Assembly (NCBI GenBank): GCA_900473915.1
Contig: UCNG01000009.1
Location: 21,179 to 85,178 of the forward strand
Direction: 5' to 3'
Origin: Hyphomicrobiales bacterium
GTDB lineage: Bacteria > Pseudomonadota > Alphaproteobacteria > Rhizobiales > Rhizobiaceae
Length of the DNA: 64,000 nucleotides
A program made the position numbers and the translations under genes. How positions within the stretch are numbered: the first letter of the stretch is position 1; the number at the start of each line of letters is the position of its first letter. The notes below the pieces were generated by a model that saw only the letters and a list, made by a program, of their open reading frames with translations, ran no database searches and was not told the origin of the DNA. Shown piece after piece: positions 55,968 to 64,000 of the stretch.

Positions 55968-57287
55968 ATGTACCCTGTACGCCTTTTCAAAAGACCAAGA
56001 TTGCTTGCATCCGCGCGGGCTGGCCTTGTCGTGGCCGGGCTGTTCGCCTGCGCGCCGGTTCTTGCGCAGGACGCCTTGCAGCAGCAGCGCGATCAGGCGG
56101 CAAGCGACTATGAAAAGCTCAGCAACGAACTCACCGTCACCGGCGACAGGCTGAAACAGCTTGAGGACGAGGTGGCCGGGCTGAAGAAGGATCAGGCCAC
56201 CATTACCGCCGCGCTGATCCAGTCGGCCAAGACCGACAAGAAGCTGCAGCAGGATATTGCCGATATTGCCGACAAGCTGACCGCGCTGCGCGAGCAGGAA
56301 GACGGCATCCGCGCATCGCTCAGCGCACGGCGCGGCGTTCTGGCCGAAGTGCTGGCCGCGTTGCAGCGCATGGGGCTGAACCCGCCTCCCGCCATTCTGG
56401 TGCGGCCCGACGATGCGCTCGCCTCGGTGCGCAGCGCCGTGCTTCTTGGCGCCGTGGTGCCCGAAATGCGCGAGCAGGTGGAGGAGCTGACCGGCGATCT
56501 GAAAGACATGCAGCAGGTCACCGCTTCCATCGGCCAGGAGCAGGAAAAGCTGAAGACGACGCGCACGGTCCAGGCGGAAGAGCAGAAACGGCAATCACTT
56601 CTTCTTGAGGAGAAGAAGAAATTGCAGGCGCAATCGGAACAGGAAATCGAGGCGCAGCGCAAGCGTTCCGAAGAGCTTGCGGCCAAGGCAGGCAATCTGA
56701 AAGATCTCATCGACGGGCTCGACAAGCAGATGGCAGGCGTGCGCGATGCAGCCGAAGCGGCCCGCAAGGCGGAAGCCGATCGCCTTGCCGCAGCAAGGGA
56801 AAAGGCCGGGGAAGCCGCGCCCGATGACACGCATCTGCGCCCGCAGATCGATTTTGCCTCCTTGCAGGGCAAGCTTGCCTTGCCTGCGGCGGGCAAGACG
56901 GTGCGCCGCTACGGCGAAAGGGACGGCGTCGGCGGCTCCATGATGGGGCAGGTGGTCGAAACCTTGCCCTCTGCCACGATTACGTCACCTTCCGATGGCG
57001 TGATACTTTACGCGGGCACATTCCGTTCCTACGGGCAGCTCTTGATACTCGATGCAGGCAATGGATATCATGTCGTCATGGCTGGCATGGGGCGAATCGA
57101 CGTATCGCAAGGCCAATTTGTACTTGCGGGAGAGCCGGTCGGCGCAATGGGAGAAAAACTTCTCGCAAGTGTTGCACCGATAGAGGTGGGCAATGGCGCG
57201 CCATTGCTTTACATTGAATTTCGAAAGGATGGAAAACCCGTCGATCCCGCTCCGTGGTGGACCGAACGGCTTTCTGGAAGGACGTGA
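55968..57287 (+). CDS. envC: Murein hydrolase activator EnvC
   Basis: About 439 residues from the ATG at 55968. A signal peptide ends near CAPVLAQ (about 25). Two long coiled-coil stretches follow (about 30-110 and 160-270), then a LytM domain. In the LytM domain the zinc ligands are missing (LLYIEFRKDGKPVDP where HxH would be), as in EnvC, which activates amidases instead of cutting itself. It works at the division septum with periplasmic amidases. It lies 2 nt before ctpA, a linkage common in alphaproteobacteria. Confidence 0.92.
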   Translation: MYPVRLFKRPRLLASARAGLVVAGLFACAPVLAQDALQQQRDQAASDYEKLSNELTVTGDRLKQLEDEVAGLKKDQATITAALIQSAKTDKKLQQDIADIADKLTALREQEDGIRASLSARRGVLAEVLAALQRMGLNPPPAILVRPDDALASVRSAVLLGAVVPEMREQVEELTGDLKDMQQVTASIGQEQEKLKTTRTVQAEEQKRQSLLLEEKKKLQAQSEQEIEAQRKRSEELAAKAGNLKDLIDGLDKQMAGVRDAAEAARKAEADRLAAAREKAGEAAPDDTHLRPQIDFASLQGKLALPAAGKTVRRYGERDGVGGSMMGQVVETLPSATITSPSDGVILYAGTFRSYGQLLILDAGNGYHVVMAGMGRIDVSQGQFVLAGEPVGAMGEKLLASVAPIEVGNGAPLLYIEFRKDGKPVDPAPWWTERLSGRT

Positions 57288-57289
57288 AA

Positions 57290-58618
57290 ATGATGCGTAA
57301 ACTGTCGCTGCTGTTCGCCGGGGCCCTTCTGGGGGCGTCAGCCATGGTGATGGTCCAGGGCGCGCCGGCTTCCACTGCTTTCGCGGCAGGGAAAGATAGC
57401 GATGTCTACAAGGAACTGGCCCTTTTCGGCGATATTTTCGAGCGTGTGCGCGCACAATATGTGACGCCGCCCGACGACAAGAAGCTCACCGAAAGCGCGA
57501 TCAACGGCATGTTGACCTCGCTCGATCCGCATTCGTCCTATCTCAACCCGGAAGCCGCGCAGGACATGCGCGCGCAGACCAAGGGTGAGTTCGGCGGCCT
57601 GGGCATCGAAGTGACGATGGACAACGATCTCGTCAAGGTCATCGCGCCGATCGACGATACGCCCGCTTCCAAGGCCGGCGTGCTGGCAGGCGATCTCATC
57701 ACCAAGATCGACGGGCAGGAAGTGCGCGGGCTTTCGCTGAACGACGCCGTGGACAAGATGCGCGGCGAAGTGGGTTCGCAGATCGAGCTGACCATCCAGC
57801 GCGAAGGCGCTGACAAGCCGATCACGCTGAAGATCGCGCGCGCCGTCATCAAGGTGAAGGCCGTTCGCTACCGCGTCGAGAACGATGTGGGCTATCTGCG
57901 CGTCATCTCGTTTACCGAACAGACGTCCGACGACCTGAAGAAGGCGATCAAGGATATTCAGGACAAGATTCCGGGCGACAAGCTCAAGGGCTATGTTCTG
58001 GATCTTCGCCTCAATCCGGGCGGGCTGCTCGATCAGGCGGTCGCCGTGTCCGACGCCTTCCTCGACAAGGGCGAGGTGGTTTCGACCCGTGGCCGCGATC
58101 CGCAGGACGTGACCCGTTTCGATGCGCGCAAGGGCGACCTGACCGACGGCAAGCCGGTCATCGTTCTCATCAATGGCGGTTCGGCCAGCGCGTCGGAAAT
58201 CGTTGCCGGTGCGTTGCAGGATCATCGCCGCGCCACCGTGCTCGGCACGCAGTCCTTCGGCAAGGGCTCGGTGCAGACGATCATTCCGCTTGGCGAAAAT
58301 GGTTCGCTGCGCCTCACGACCGCGCTTTATTACACGCCGTCGGGCAAGTCGATCCAGGGCAAGGGCATCACGCCTGATATCAAGGTCGACCAGCCATTGC
58401 CGCCGGAACTGAAGGGTGAGGACGTCGTGCGCGGCGAATCCGAACTCAAGGGCCACATCAAGGGCAATGCCGAAGACGATAACGGCTCCGGTTCGTCGGC
58501 CTATGTCCCGGCTGAACCGAAGGACGATATTCAGCTCAATGAAGCCTTCAAGCTCCTGCGGGGCGAAGTGGCCAATGCCGCATTCCCGCCGGACCCGAAA
58601 AAGGGCGTGTTGAACTGA
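57290..58618 (+). CDS. ctpA: Carboxy-terminal processing protease, S41 family
   Basis: 442 residues from the first of two adjacent ATGs (57290). A signal peptide ends near AFAA. The PDZ domain (KGEFGGLGIEVTMDNDLVKV region) spans about 85-165. The catalytic Ser is in GGSASASEIVAG, and the Lys in QSFGKGSVQT. It cuts the C-termini of periplasmic proteins and affects cell-wall enzymes. The C-terminal 70 residues after GITPDIKVDQ are low in conservation. It is coupled to envC. Confidence 0.95.
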   Translation: MMRKLSLLFAGALLGASAMVMVQGAPASTAFAAGKDSDVYKELALFGDIFERVRAQYVTPPDDKKLTESAINGMLTSLDPHSSYLNPEAAQDMRAQTKGEFGGLGIEVTMDNDLVKVIAPIDDTPASKAGVLAGDLITKIDGQEVRGLSLNDAVDKMRGEVGSQIELTIQREGADKPITLKIARAVIKVKAVRYRVENDVGYLRVISFTEQTSDDLKKAIKDIQDKIPGDKLKGYVLDLRLNPGGLLDQAVAVSDAFLDKGEVVSTRGRDPQDVTRFDARKGDLTDGKPVIVLINGGSASASEIVAGALQDHRRATVLGTQSFGKGSVQTIIPLGENGSLRLTTALYYTPSGKSIQGKGITPDIKVDQPLPPELKGEDVVRGESELKGHIKGNAEDDNGSGSSAYVPAEPKDDIQLNEAFKLLRGEVANAAFPPDPKKGVLN

Positions 58619-58625
58619 TCGCTCC

Positions 58626-59843
58626 ATGCTTGACCTGAACAGCCCGTTAGGACTGGACAAGAAACCGCAAAAGCGCGGGGGCTTACGCTCCCGCGCTTTT
58701 CGTTCGTCCGTGAAGGGTCTGGCCATCGTCGCCGGGCTTTGCCTTTCCGGGGGCGCGGTGTTCGCCATCTGGCAGACCAATCAGGCCGGTTTCCGCAAGA
58801 CCGAAACCGCCGCTGTGGAACCGGCGCAAGCCGAAGCGCCCGCCGTCAAGCCAGAGGTGAAGCCTGCGACCGGCAACACGCCGCCGCCCGGCAGCGCATT
58901 GCGCGGAGCGAGCGGTCCGCCGGGACCGGCCATCATCAAGGTGACGCCGGACATGCCGCCCGGTATGCCAAATGTCGCTCCGGGTGCGGAAGGTAACGTG
59001 GTCGTGGTGCAGAACACGCATCGGTCCGGGCAGGACCAGCGCGTCGCCCATCTGCCGGAACCGGCGCTGGTCGAGCAGAGCCCGACCGGGCCGCTTCCCG
59101 TGCGCGGCGCGGATGGCCTGCGCCCGATGGATGCCTATGCGGTCGGCTGGTCCGGCGCGCGCGGGGCGCGGATCGCGCTTGTCATTGGCGGTCTCGGGCT
59201 GTCGCAGACCGGCAGCATGGAGGCGGTCGACAAGCTTCCGCCGGAAATCACGCTCGGATTTGCGCCGCAGGGCAACAGTTTGCAGCGCTGGATGCAGGCC
59301 GCACGGCAAAACGGTCATGAACTTGTGCTGCAATTGCCGATGGAGCCGTTCGATTATCCGCGCGTCAATCCCGGCCGCAATACGCTGACGGTGAATGACG
59401 GGGCCAGCCAGAATCAGGCTTCCCTGCTGTGGGCGCTGTCGCGCATGACCAATTATGCCGGAGTGATGAACTATATGGGTGCGCGTTTCACAGCCGAGAC
59501 GGAAGCCTTTTCACCGGTGCTGGGCGAGATCGGCAGGCGCGGCCTTTATTATCTGGATGACGGCACATCGGCGCGCAGCCAGGCCGACCGGATTGCCGAA
59601 AGCGACGCGGTGCCTTTCGCGGCGGCGGATGTGCTGATCGATGCGGCGCAGGAGCGCGGCGCAATCCTCGATCGTCTGGATGAGCTGGAACGGATAGCGC
59701 GCGCCAATGGCAGCGCCATCGGCACCGGCTCGGCCTTTGCCGTGACGGTGGATGCGGTTGCCGCATGGGCCAATGAGATCAAGAAGCGCGGCATTGAAAT
59801 CGTGCCGGTTTCGGCGCTGGTCCGCGATCCCGAACAGCAGTAG
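58626..59843 (+). CDS. Divergent polysaccharide deacetylase family protein
   Basis: 405 residues. A membrane anchor lies near residues 36-54 ([19 protein letters not shown]), followed by a Pro/Ala-rich linker to about 165. The domain starts [20 protein letters not shown] and continues with [33 protein letters not shown] and [10 protein letters not shown]. This is the YibQ-like divergent polysaccharide deacetylase family, often lacking one metal ligand; activity is not proven. It follows ctpA by 7 nt and precedes rppH, a conserved order. Confidence 0.88.
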   Translation: MLDLNSPLGLDKKPQKRGGLRSRAFRSSVKGLAIVAGLCLSGGAVFAIWQTNQAGFRKTETAAVEPAQAEAPAVKPEVKPATGNTPPPGSALRGASGPPGPAIIKVTPDMPPGMPNVAPGAEGNVVVVQNTHRSGQDQRVAHLPEPALVEQSPTGPLPVRGADGLRPMDAYAVGWSGARGARIALVIGGLGLSQTGSMEAVDKLPPEITLGFAPQGNSLQRWMQAARQNGHELVLQLPMEPFDYPRVNPGRNTLTVNDGASQNQASLLWALSRMTNYAGVMNYMGARFTAETEAFSPVLGEIGRRGLYYLDDGTSARSQADRIAESDAVPFAAADVLIDAAQERGAILDRLDELERIARANGSAIGTGSAFAVTVDAVAAWANEIKKRGIEIVPVSALVRDPEQQ

Positions 59844-59866
59844 ATTTTCATATCATGGAGAATGTC

Positions 59867-60391
59867 ATGTCGAAGCACAAAGGCCCTGTCGACCCGGAAA
59901 GCCTGCCTTACCGCCCCTGTGTCGGGCTGATGGTGCTGAACAAGGCCGGTCTGGTCTGGGCTGGCCGGCGCATCGTCATCCCCGGCGACGAGATGGACGG
60001 TGCGACGCAGCTCTGGCAGATGCCGCAGGGCGGCATCGACAAGGGCGAGGAGCCGGTCGAGGCGGCCATCCGCGAGCTTTATGAGGAAACCGGCATGAAG
60101 TCGGTCTCGCTGCTCGAAGAGGCGTCGGACTGGATCAATTACGACCTGCCGCCGCATCTGGTCGGCGTGGCGCTCAAGGGCAAGTATCGCGGCCAGACGC
60201 AAAAGTGGTTTGCCTATCGTTTCGAGGGCGACGAAAGCGAAATCGCCATCAACCCGCCGCCCGGCGGCCATACCGCCGAATTCGACCGCTGGGAATGGAA
60301 GCCGATGGTTGAGCTGCCGGGGCTGATCGTGCCCTTCAAACGCAAGGTTTACGAGGACGTGGTTGCTGCTTTCCGGCATCTCGTGGCCTGA
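59867..60391 (+). CDS. rppH: RNA pyrophosphohydrolase RppH
   Basis: 174 residues from the ATG at 59867, preceded by TGGAGA; an ATG at 59855 is the alternative. The Nudix box [20 protein letters not shown] (then TGM) spans about 51-73. [15 protein letters not shown] and [20 protein letters not shown] are typical. It removes pyrophosphate from mRNA 5' ends and starts mRNA decay; in related bacteria it is linked to invasion. It is the last gene of the envC row. Confidence 0.94.
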   Translation: MSKHKGPVDPESLPYRPCVGLMVLNKAGLVWAGRRIVIPGDEMDGATQLWQMPQGGIDKGEEPVEAAIRELYEETGMKSVSLLEEASDWINYDLPPHLVGVALKGKYRGQTQKWFAYRFEGDESEIAINPPPGGHTAEFDRWEWKPMVELPGLIVPFKRKVYEDVVAAFRHLVA

Positions 60392-60493
60392 TTTAACGGG
60401 GGAGGTGTTCGTGCCCCCTTGTGCCTTCCGCGAACATATAGTCAACTCGCATCAGGCGCGCCGGACGGCGCGTTTTGAGAGGGAGAAAAACGC

Positions 60494-60748
60494 ATGGATG
60501 TTGGAAGTCTTCTCGTATTTCTTTTTGTGGGTCTTATCGCTGGCTGGCTGGCAGGCAAGGTCGTGCAGGGCGGCGGTTTCGGCCTGATCGGCAATATTAT
60601 CGTCGGCGTGATTGGCGCTTTCTTTGCGGGCTGGCTGCTGCCGCGTCTCGGATTTTCTGTCGGCGGAGGGATTATCGCCGCAATCGTCAACGCTTTTATC
60701 GGCGCGGCCATCCTGCTTGTTATCCTGCGCATCATCAAACGCGCCTGA
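60494..60748 (+). CDS. GlsB/YeaQ/YmgE family membrane protein
   Basis: 84 residues with three hydrophobic segments. LIAGWLAGKVVQGGGFGLIG, NIIVGVIGAFFAGWLL and GGGIIAAIVNAFIGAAILL are the family blocks (often called transglycosylase-associated). It is a general stress membrane protein of unknown action. GAGGGAG precedes the ATG. A terminator follows at 60773. Confidence 0.92.
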   Translation: MDVGSLLVFLFVGLIAGWLAGKVVQGGGFGLIGNIIVGVIGAFFAGWLLPRLGFSVGGGIIAAIVNAFIGAAILLVILRIIKRA

Positions 60749-60772
60749 CCTGCAAATATTTCTCTGAACAGG

Positions 60773-60800
60773 CCCGGCTTCCCGAAAGCCGGGTTTCTTC
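60773..60800 (+). terminator. Rho-independent terminator after the GlsB-like gene
   Basis: CCCGGCTT, 4-nt loop, AAAGCCGGG, then TTTCTTC. Confidence 0.8.
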
Positions 60801-60818
60801 ATTGCGAAGTTCAATCAG

Positions 60819-61463
60819 ATGACACCGAATTCCAAACTGTCGCTCGGGCTGATTCTCACCGCATCGGCCGGTTTCGTCGATGCGATTGCCTTCCTGCAGC
60901 TTGGCGGTTTTTTCGCGTCCTTCATGAGCGGCAACACGACCCAGCTCGGCACCGCGCTGGCCGGACAGCCGGGGCCGCAGGGCGCGGTGCTGGTGTGGTT
61001 TCCGGCCATCCTGATCGTGCTGTTTTTCGCCGGAGCATTCTTCGGCACGCTGACGGTGCGCGCCCATGGACGCCGGGGCAGCCTTTATGTGATGGCGAGC
61101 GTCGTGGCGATATTGCTGCTGGTCGGCGTGCTGCGGCGGGAGGGCGCGCTGCTTATCCAGCCGGTGCTGCTGCTTGCCGCCGCCATGGGCGCGCAGAATG
61201 CGGCGGTGCAGCCGATAGGCGCGGCGCGTCTTGGCGTGACCTATGTGACCGGCACGCTCTTCAACGCCGCCGCCGATCTTGCCTGTTCGCTGCGCGGCGA
61301 AACGCCGAAATGGCGCTGGCTCCAGCATGTGGCCGTGTGGCTTTCCCTGATGCTTGGCGCTGTCGGCGGCGGTCTTGGGCACTATTTCATCGGCCTCGAC
61401 GCGCTGTTCGTTCCGGCTGCGATGATTGTGGGCGTCATGGTCGCCTATATACGGCTCAATTGA
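60819..61463 (+). CDS. DUF1275 (YoaK) family membrane protein
   Basis: 214 residues with six hydrophobic segments. SAGFVDAIAFLQLGGFFASF followed by MSGNTTQLG (about 13-42) is the family mark. Members are inner-membrane proteins with no proved substrate. No ribosome-binding site stronger than AAGTTCAATCAG is seen. It stands alone between a terminator and a dispersed repeat. Confidence 0.9.
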   Translation: MTPNSKLSLGLILTASAGFVDAIAFLQLGGFFASFMSGNTTQLGTALAGQPGPQGAVLVWFPAILIVLFFAGAFFGTLTVRAHGRRGSLYVMASVVAILLLVGVLRREGALLIQPVLLLAAAMGAQNAAVQPIGAARLGVTYVTGTLFNAAADLACSLRGETPKWRWLQHVAVWLSLMLGAVGGGLGHYFIGLDALFVPAAMIVGVMVAYIRLN

Positions 61464-61466
61464 TTT

Positions 61467-61513
61467 AGCATGATCTGATCCGAAAACCGCTTCACACTTT
61501 TCGGGATCATGCT
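61467..61513. repeat. Short dispersed palindromic repeat
   Basis: AGCATGATC and GATCATGCT are exact complements at the ends, and the centre shares CGAAAAGTGTGAAG on the reverse strand with 46480-46526. It could also act as a bidirectional terminator, since it lies between converging genes and has A/T runs inside. Confidence 0.65.
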
Positions 61514-62394
61514 CAGCTGAAAAGCGATTTTTCGCTTTCCACTAGTTCGGAAATCAGGGCCGAAACCGCCGTCACGCGCCGCAATGTGCGAGCGGATTCG
61601 TGATAGGCGAGCCAATAGGCGCGGCGGATCACGCGGTCAGGCAGGACGGGGACAAGGTCAGGATCGGCGCGGGCGATGAAGGCGTGAAGAATGCCGATGC
61701 CCGCACCGGCGCGCACGGCCTCGACCTGTCCCAGAGCGCTCGACACTTCAAAAGCCGGTTTCCAGTCGCGGGAAATTTCCGGCGCATAGGCGAGCGACGG
61801 ATTGATGACCAGATCCTCCACATAGCCGATCAGCCGGTGCCGGGCGAGGTCCTCCGGGCTTTCCGGCGTGCCGTTTTCTGCCAGATAGCGCCGATGCGCA
61901 TAGAGGCCCAGCGTGTAATCGACGAGCCTGCGCGCAATCAGCCTGCCTTGTTCCGGACGTTCGACCGTGATGGCGATATCCGCCTCGCGGCGCGACAGCG
62001 AAAAGGAGCGCGGCACAGGCACAAGCTGGATGGTGAGGTCCGGATATTTCTGGGTCAGCCGCGCCAGCCGGGGCGCCAGGAAATTGACGCCGAACCCGTC
62101 CGGGGCGCCGATGCGCACCGTGCCCGACACGGCAATGTCCGCATTGCCGACATGGGCGCGGGCGGCAAGCATTTCCGCCTCCATGCGCTCGGCGGCAAGC
62201 AGAAATTCCTCGCCCGCCTGCGTCAGCGTCGAGCCATTGGTGCGGCGCGTCAGAAGCGTGGTGGAGAGCGCCGTTTCAAGCGCCGTCAGCCGCCGCGCGA
62301 CGGTGGTGTGGTTGAGGCCAAGCCGTTTGGCCGCTCCAAGAATCTGGCCAGAGCGGGCGACGGCCAGAAAAATGCGAATATCGTCCCAGTTCAT
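61513..62394 (-). CDS. LysR-family regulator, probable regulator of mmsA
   Basis: 293 residues. MNWDDIRIFLAVARSGQILG and AAKRLGLNHTTVARRLTALE form the winged helix-turn-helix, and FSLSRREADIAITVERPEQG belongs to the effector domain. It is of the group that sits beside aldehyde dehydrogenases. It is divergent from mmsA with a 134-nt gap, a common arrangement for LysR control, so mmsA is the likely target. Confidence 0.9.
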   Translation of the reverse strand: MNWDDIRIFLAVARSGQILGAAKRLGLNHTTVARRLTALETALSTTLLTRRTNGSTLTQAGEEFLLAAERMEAEMLAARAHVGNADIAVSGTVRIGAPDGFGVNFLAPRLARLTQKYPDLTIQLVPVPRSFSLSRREADIAITVERPEQGRLIARRLVDYTLGLYAHRRYLAENGTPESPEDLARHRLIGYVEDLVINPSLAYAPEISRDWKPAFEVSSALGQVEAVRAGAGIGILHAFIARADPDLVPVLPDRVIRRAYWLAYHESARTLRRVTAVSALISELVESEKSLFS

Positions 62395-62528
62395 GGCGGC
62401 ACACTAGCATAAAAATGCACAACGGATACGCTTTTCAGCGCCTTGCAATCATGAATTTGCAGAGTCAAGATGGCGGCAACGATGGGGGCTTGCAGGCTCT
62501 TCAAAGCGATCATCAGGGAGGTTCTTCG

Positions 62529-64000
62529 ATGCGCAATATCGGACATTTCATCGGCGGCAAGCATGTGGCAGGCAAGAGCGGCCGCACGGCGGACGTCTTC
62601 CAGCCGCTCGACGGCTCGGTGCAGGGCAAGGTGGCGCTCGCCACCAAGGAAGAAGTGCGCGTGGCGGTCGAAAACGCCAAGGCGGCACAGCCGGCCTGGG
62701 CCGCGACCAACCCGCAGCGCCGTGTTCGCATCCTGCGCAAGTTCATCGAACTGGTCGAGGCCGAATATGACAGCCTGGCCGAACTCCTGGCCCGCGAACA
62801 CGGCAAGACCATCGCCGACGCCAAGGGCGACATCCAGCGCGGCCTCGAAGTGGTGGAAGTCTGCCTCGGTGCGGCGCATATGCTGAAAGGTGAGTTCACC
62901 GACAATGCGGGCACGGGCATCGACACCTATTCCATGCGCCAGCCGCTCGGCGTCGTGGCAGGCATCACCCCGTTCAACTTCCCGGCCATGATCCCGCTGT
63001 GGAAGGCCGGCCCGGCGATTGCCTGCGGCAATGCCTTCATCCTGAAGCCGTCCGAGCGCGATCCGGGCGTGCCGATGCGCCTTGCCGAACTGTTCATGGA
63101 AGCCGGTCTTCCGGCAGGCATTTTCAACGTCGTCAACGGTGACAAGGAATCGGTCGACGCGCTGCTCGATGATCCCGACGTGCAGGCCATCGGCTTTGTC
63201 GGCTCCACGCCGATTGCGCAATATATCTATGGCCGCGGCTGTTCGAACGGCAAGCGCGTGCAGTGCTTCGGCGGCGCGAAGAACCATCTTCTCATCATGC
63301 CGGATGCCGACATGGACCAGACCGTCGACGCGCTGATCGGCGCAGGCTACGGTTCGGCTGGCGAGCGCTGCATGGCGATCTCGGTTGCGGTTCCGGTCGG
63401 TGAAGACACCGCCAACCGCCTGATGGAAAAGCTGATCCCGCGCGTCGAAGCGCTGAAGATCGGCACCTCCACCGACAATTCCGCCGATTACGGCCCGCTG
63501 GTCACCAAGGCAGCGCTCGACCGCGTGCGCGGCTATGTCGATCTCGGTGTGGAAGAAGGCGCGAAGCTGGTCGTCGATGGCCGTAACTTCAAGATGCAGG
63601 GCTATGAAGACGGCTTCTACATGGGCGGCTGCCTGTTCGACCACGTGACGCCCGACATGCGCATCTACAAGGAAGAAATTTTTGGCCCCGTCCTCTCGGT
63701 CGTGCGCGCCAAGAATTACGAGGAAGCGCTGGCCCTGCCGAACGACCATGAATATGGCAACGGCGTTGCGATCTTCACCCGTGACGGCGATGCGGCCCGC
63801 GATTTCGCCAGCCGCGTACAGGTCGGCATGGTCGGCATCAACGTGCCAATCCCGGTTCCGATCGCTTACTACACCTTCGGCGGCTGGAAGGCTTCCGGCT
63901 TCGGCGATCTCAACCAGCATGGCCCGGACGCATTCCGCTTCTACACCAAGACCAAGACCGTCACTTCTCGTTGGCCGTCCGGGGTTAAGGATGGGGCAGA
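62529..64000 (+). CDS. mmsA: CoA-acylating methylmalonate-semialdehyde dehydrogenase (3' end outside window)
   Basis: The frame runs from the ATG at 62529 (GGGAGG upstream) to the window end, 490 codons; the full protein is about 498. MRNIGHFIGGKHVAGKSGRT is the usual opening. PFNFPAMIPLWKAGPAIACG and GFVGSTPIAQYIYGRG bind NAD, and the catalytic Cys is in GSAGERCMAISVAV. It converts methylmalonate or malonate semialdehyde to propionyl- or acetyl-CoA in valine and inositol breakdown. The last visible residues (SRWPSGVKDGA) show that only a few codons are missing. Confidence 0.96.
   Translation, partial: MRNIGHFIGGKHVAGKSGRTADVFQPLDGSVQGKVALATKEEVRVAVENAKAAQPAWAATNPQRRVRILRKFIELVEAEYDSLAELLAREHGKTIADAKGDIQRGLEVVEVCLGAAHMLKGEFTDNAGTGIDTYSMRQPLGVVAGITPFNFPAMIPLWKAGPAIACGNAFILKPSERDPGVPMRLAELFMEAGLPAGIFNVVNGDKESVDALLDDPDVQAIGFVGSTPIAQYIYGRGCSNGKRVQCFGGAKNHLLIMPDADMDQTVDALIGAGYGSAGERCMAISVAVPVGEDTANRLMEKLIPRVEALKIGTSTDNSADYGPLVTKAALDRVRGYVDLGVEEGAKLVVDGRNFKMQGYEDGFYMGGCLFDHVTPDMRIYKEEIFGPVLSVVRAKNYEEALALPNDHEYGNGVAIFTRDGDAARDFASRVQVGMVGINVPIPVPIAYYTFGGWKASGFGDLNQHGPDAFRFYTKTKTVTSRWPSGVKDGA

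Noticed and set aside
57338-58780. 480-codon open frame opposite ctpA, and similar ones opposite proA (50134-51933), obg (47827-49074), proB (49043-50440) and mmsA (62391-63920)
   Set aside because: All are antisense to clear core genes and have no recognisable content or ribosome-binding site.

Overview
The window looks like a chromosomal segment of an alphaproteobacterium of the Brucellaceae (Brucella/Ochrobactrum type). This rests on the core gene order rsmJ-rluA-tRNA-Ser-rplU-rpmA-GNAT-GNAT-obg-proB-proA-nadD-rsfS-rlmH, then envC-ctpA-divergent polysaccharide deacetylase-rppH and mmsA, and on the high-GC codon use. Species assignment is from memory of gene order; no search was run.

Layout. 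(1) 1-10.7 kb: the tail of a DUF2274 gene, which normally closes a trb conjugation operon, is followed by a tightly overlapping operon: a ribbon-helix-helix regulator, three different DNA methyltransferase-like proteins (one with a Zn ribbon, one with a PD-(D/E)xK-like N-terminus), and a PHP-domain/SMC-like ATPase of the TrlF type. This is the best candidate for a poorly described defence system. (2) 10.7-43.7 kb: a second accessory block between two 37-nt direct repeats (33 of 37 identical), each ending in a 13-mer that matches the 3' end of bacterial initiator tRNA. It starts with a broken trbI plus a second DUF2274 gene. It then carries cargo: flavin reductase, three SDRs with an AraC regulator, TetR/MFS efflux, LysR/esterase, groESL with a degenerate CIRCE, usg, an SOS-box-controlled radical SAM/UdgX repair pair, an FAD protein, katE, a DUF892 protein, a frameshifted HWE kinase, a cluster of decayed genes, and a proteostasis module (ftsH, degP, SPW membrane protein, omega-like protein, NDUFS4-like protein, three Hsp20s, DUF982). 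(3) 43.8-64 kb: core chromosome, interrupted between rlmH and envC by an AT-rich DUF2569-like gene, a RibD-type reductase/TetR pair and a LysE exporter.

Interpretation. The two DUF2274 copies and the two repeats suggest two related integrative elements in tandem at the 3' end of one tRNA gene. The left one (mostly outside the window) carries the methyltransferase/ATPase cassette in the slot after DUF2274. The right one is decayed for transfer and carries stress-survival cargo. The proteostasis module resembles, in gene content rather than order, the transmissible loci of stress tolerance known in other proteobacteria. Its genes should work together: Hsp20 and GroESL hold and refold proteins, FtsH and DegP degrade them at the membrane and in the periplasm, and KatE and UdgX deal with peroxide and uracil in DNA.

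Limits: all domain calls are by eye, TM counts are estimates, and start codons were chosen by ribosome-binding site, overlap and family length.
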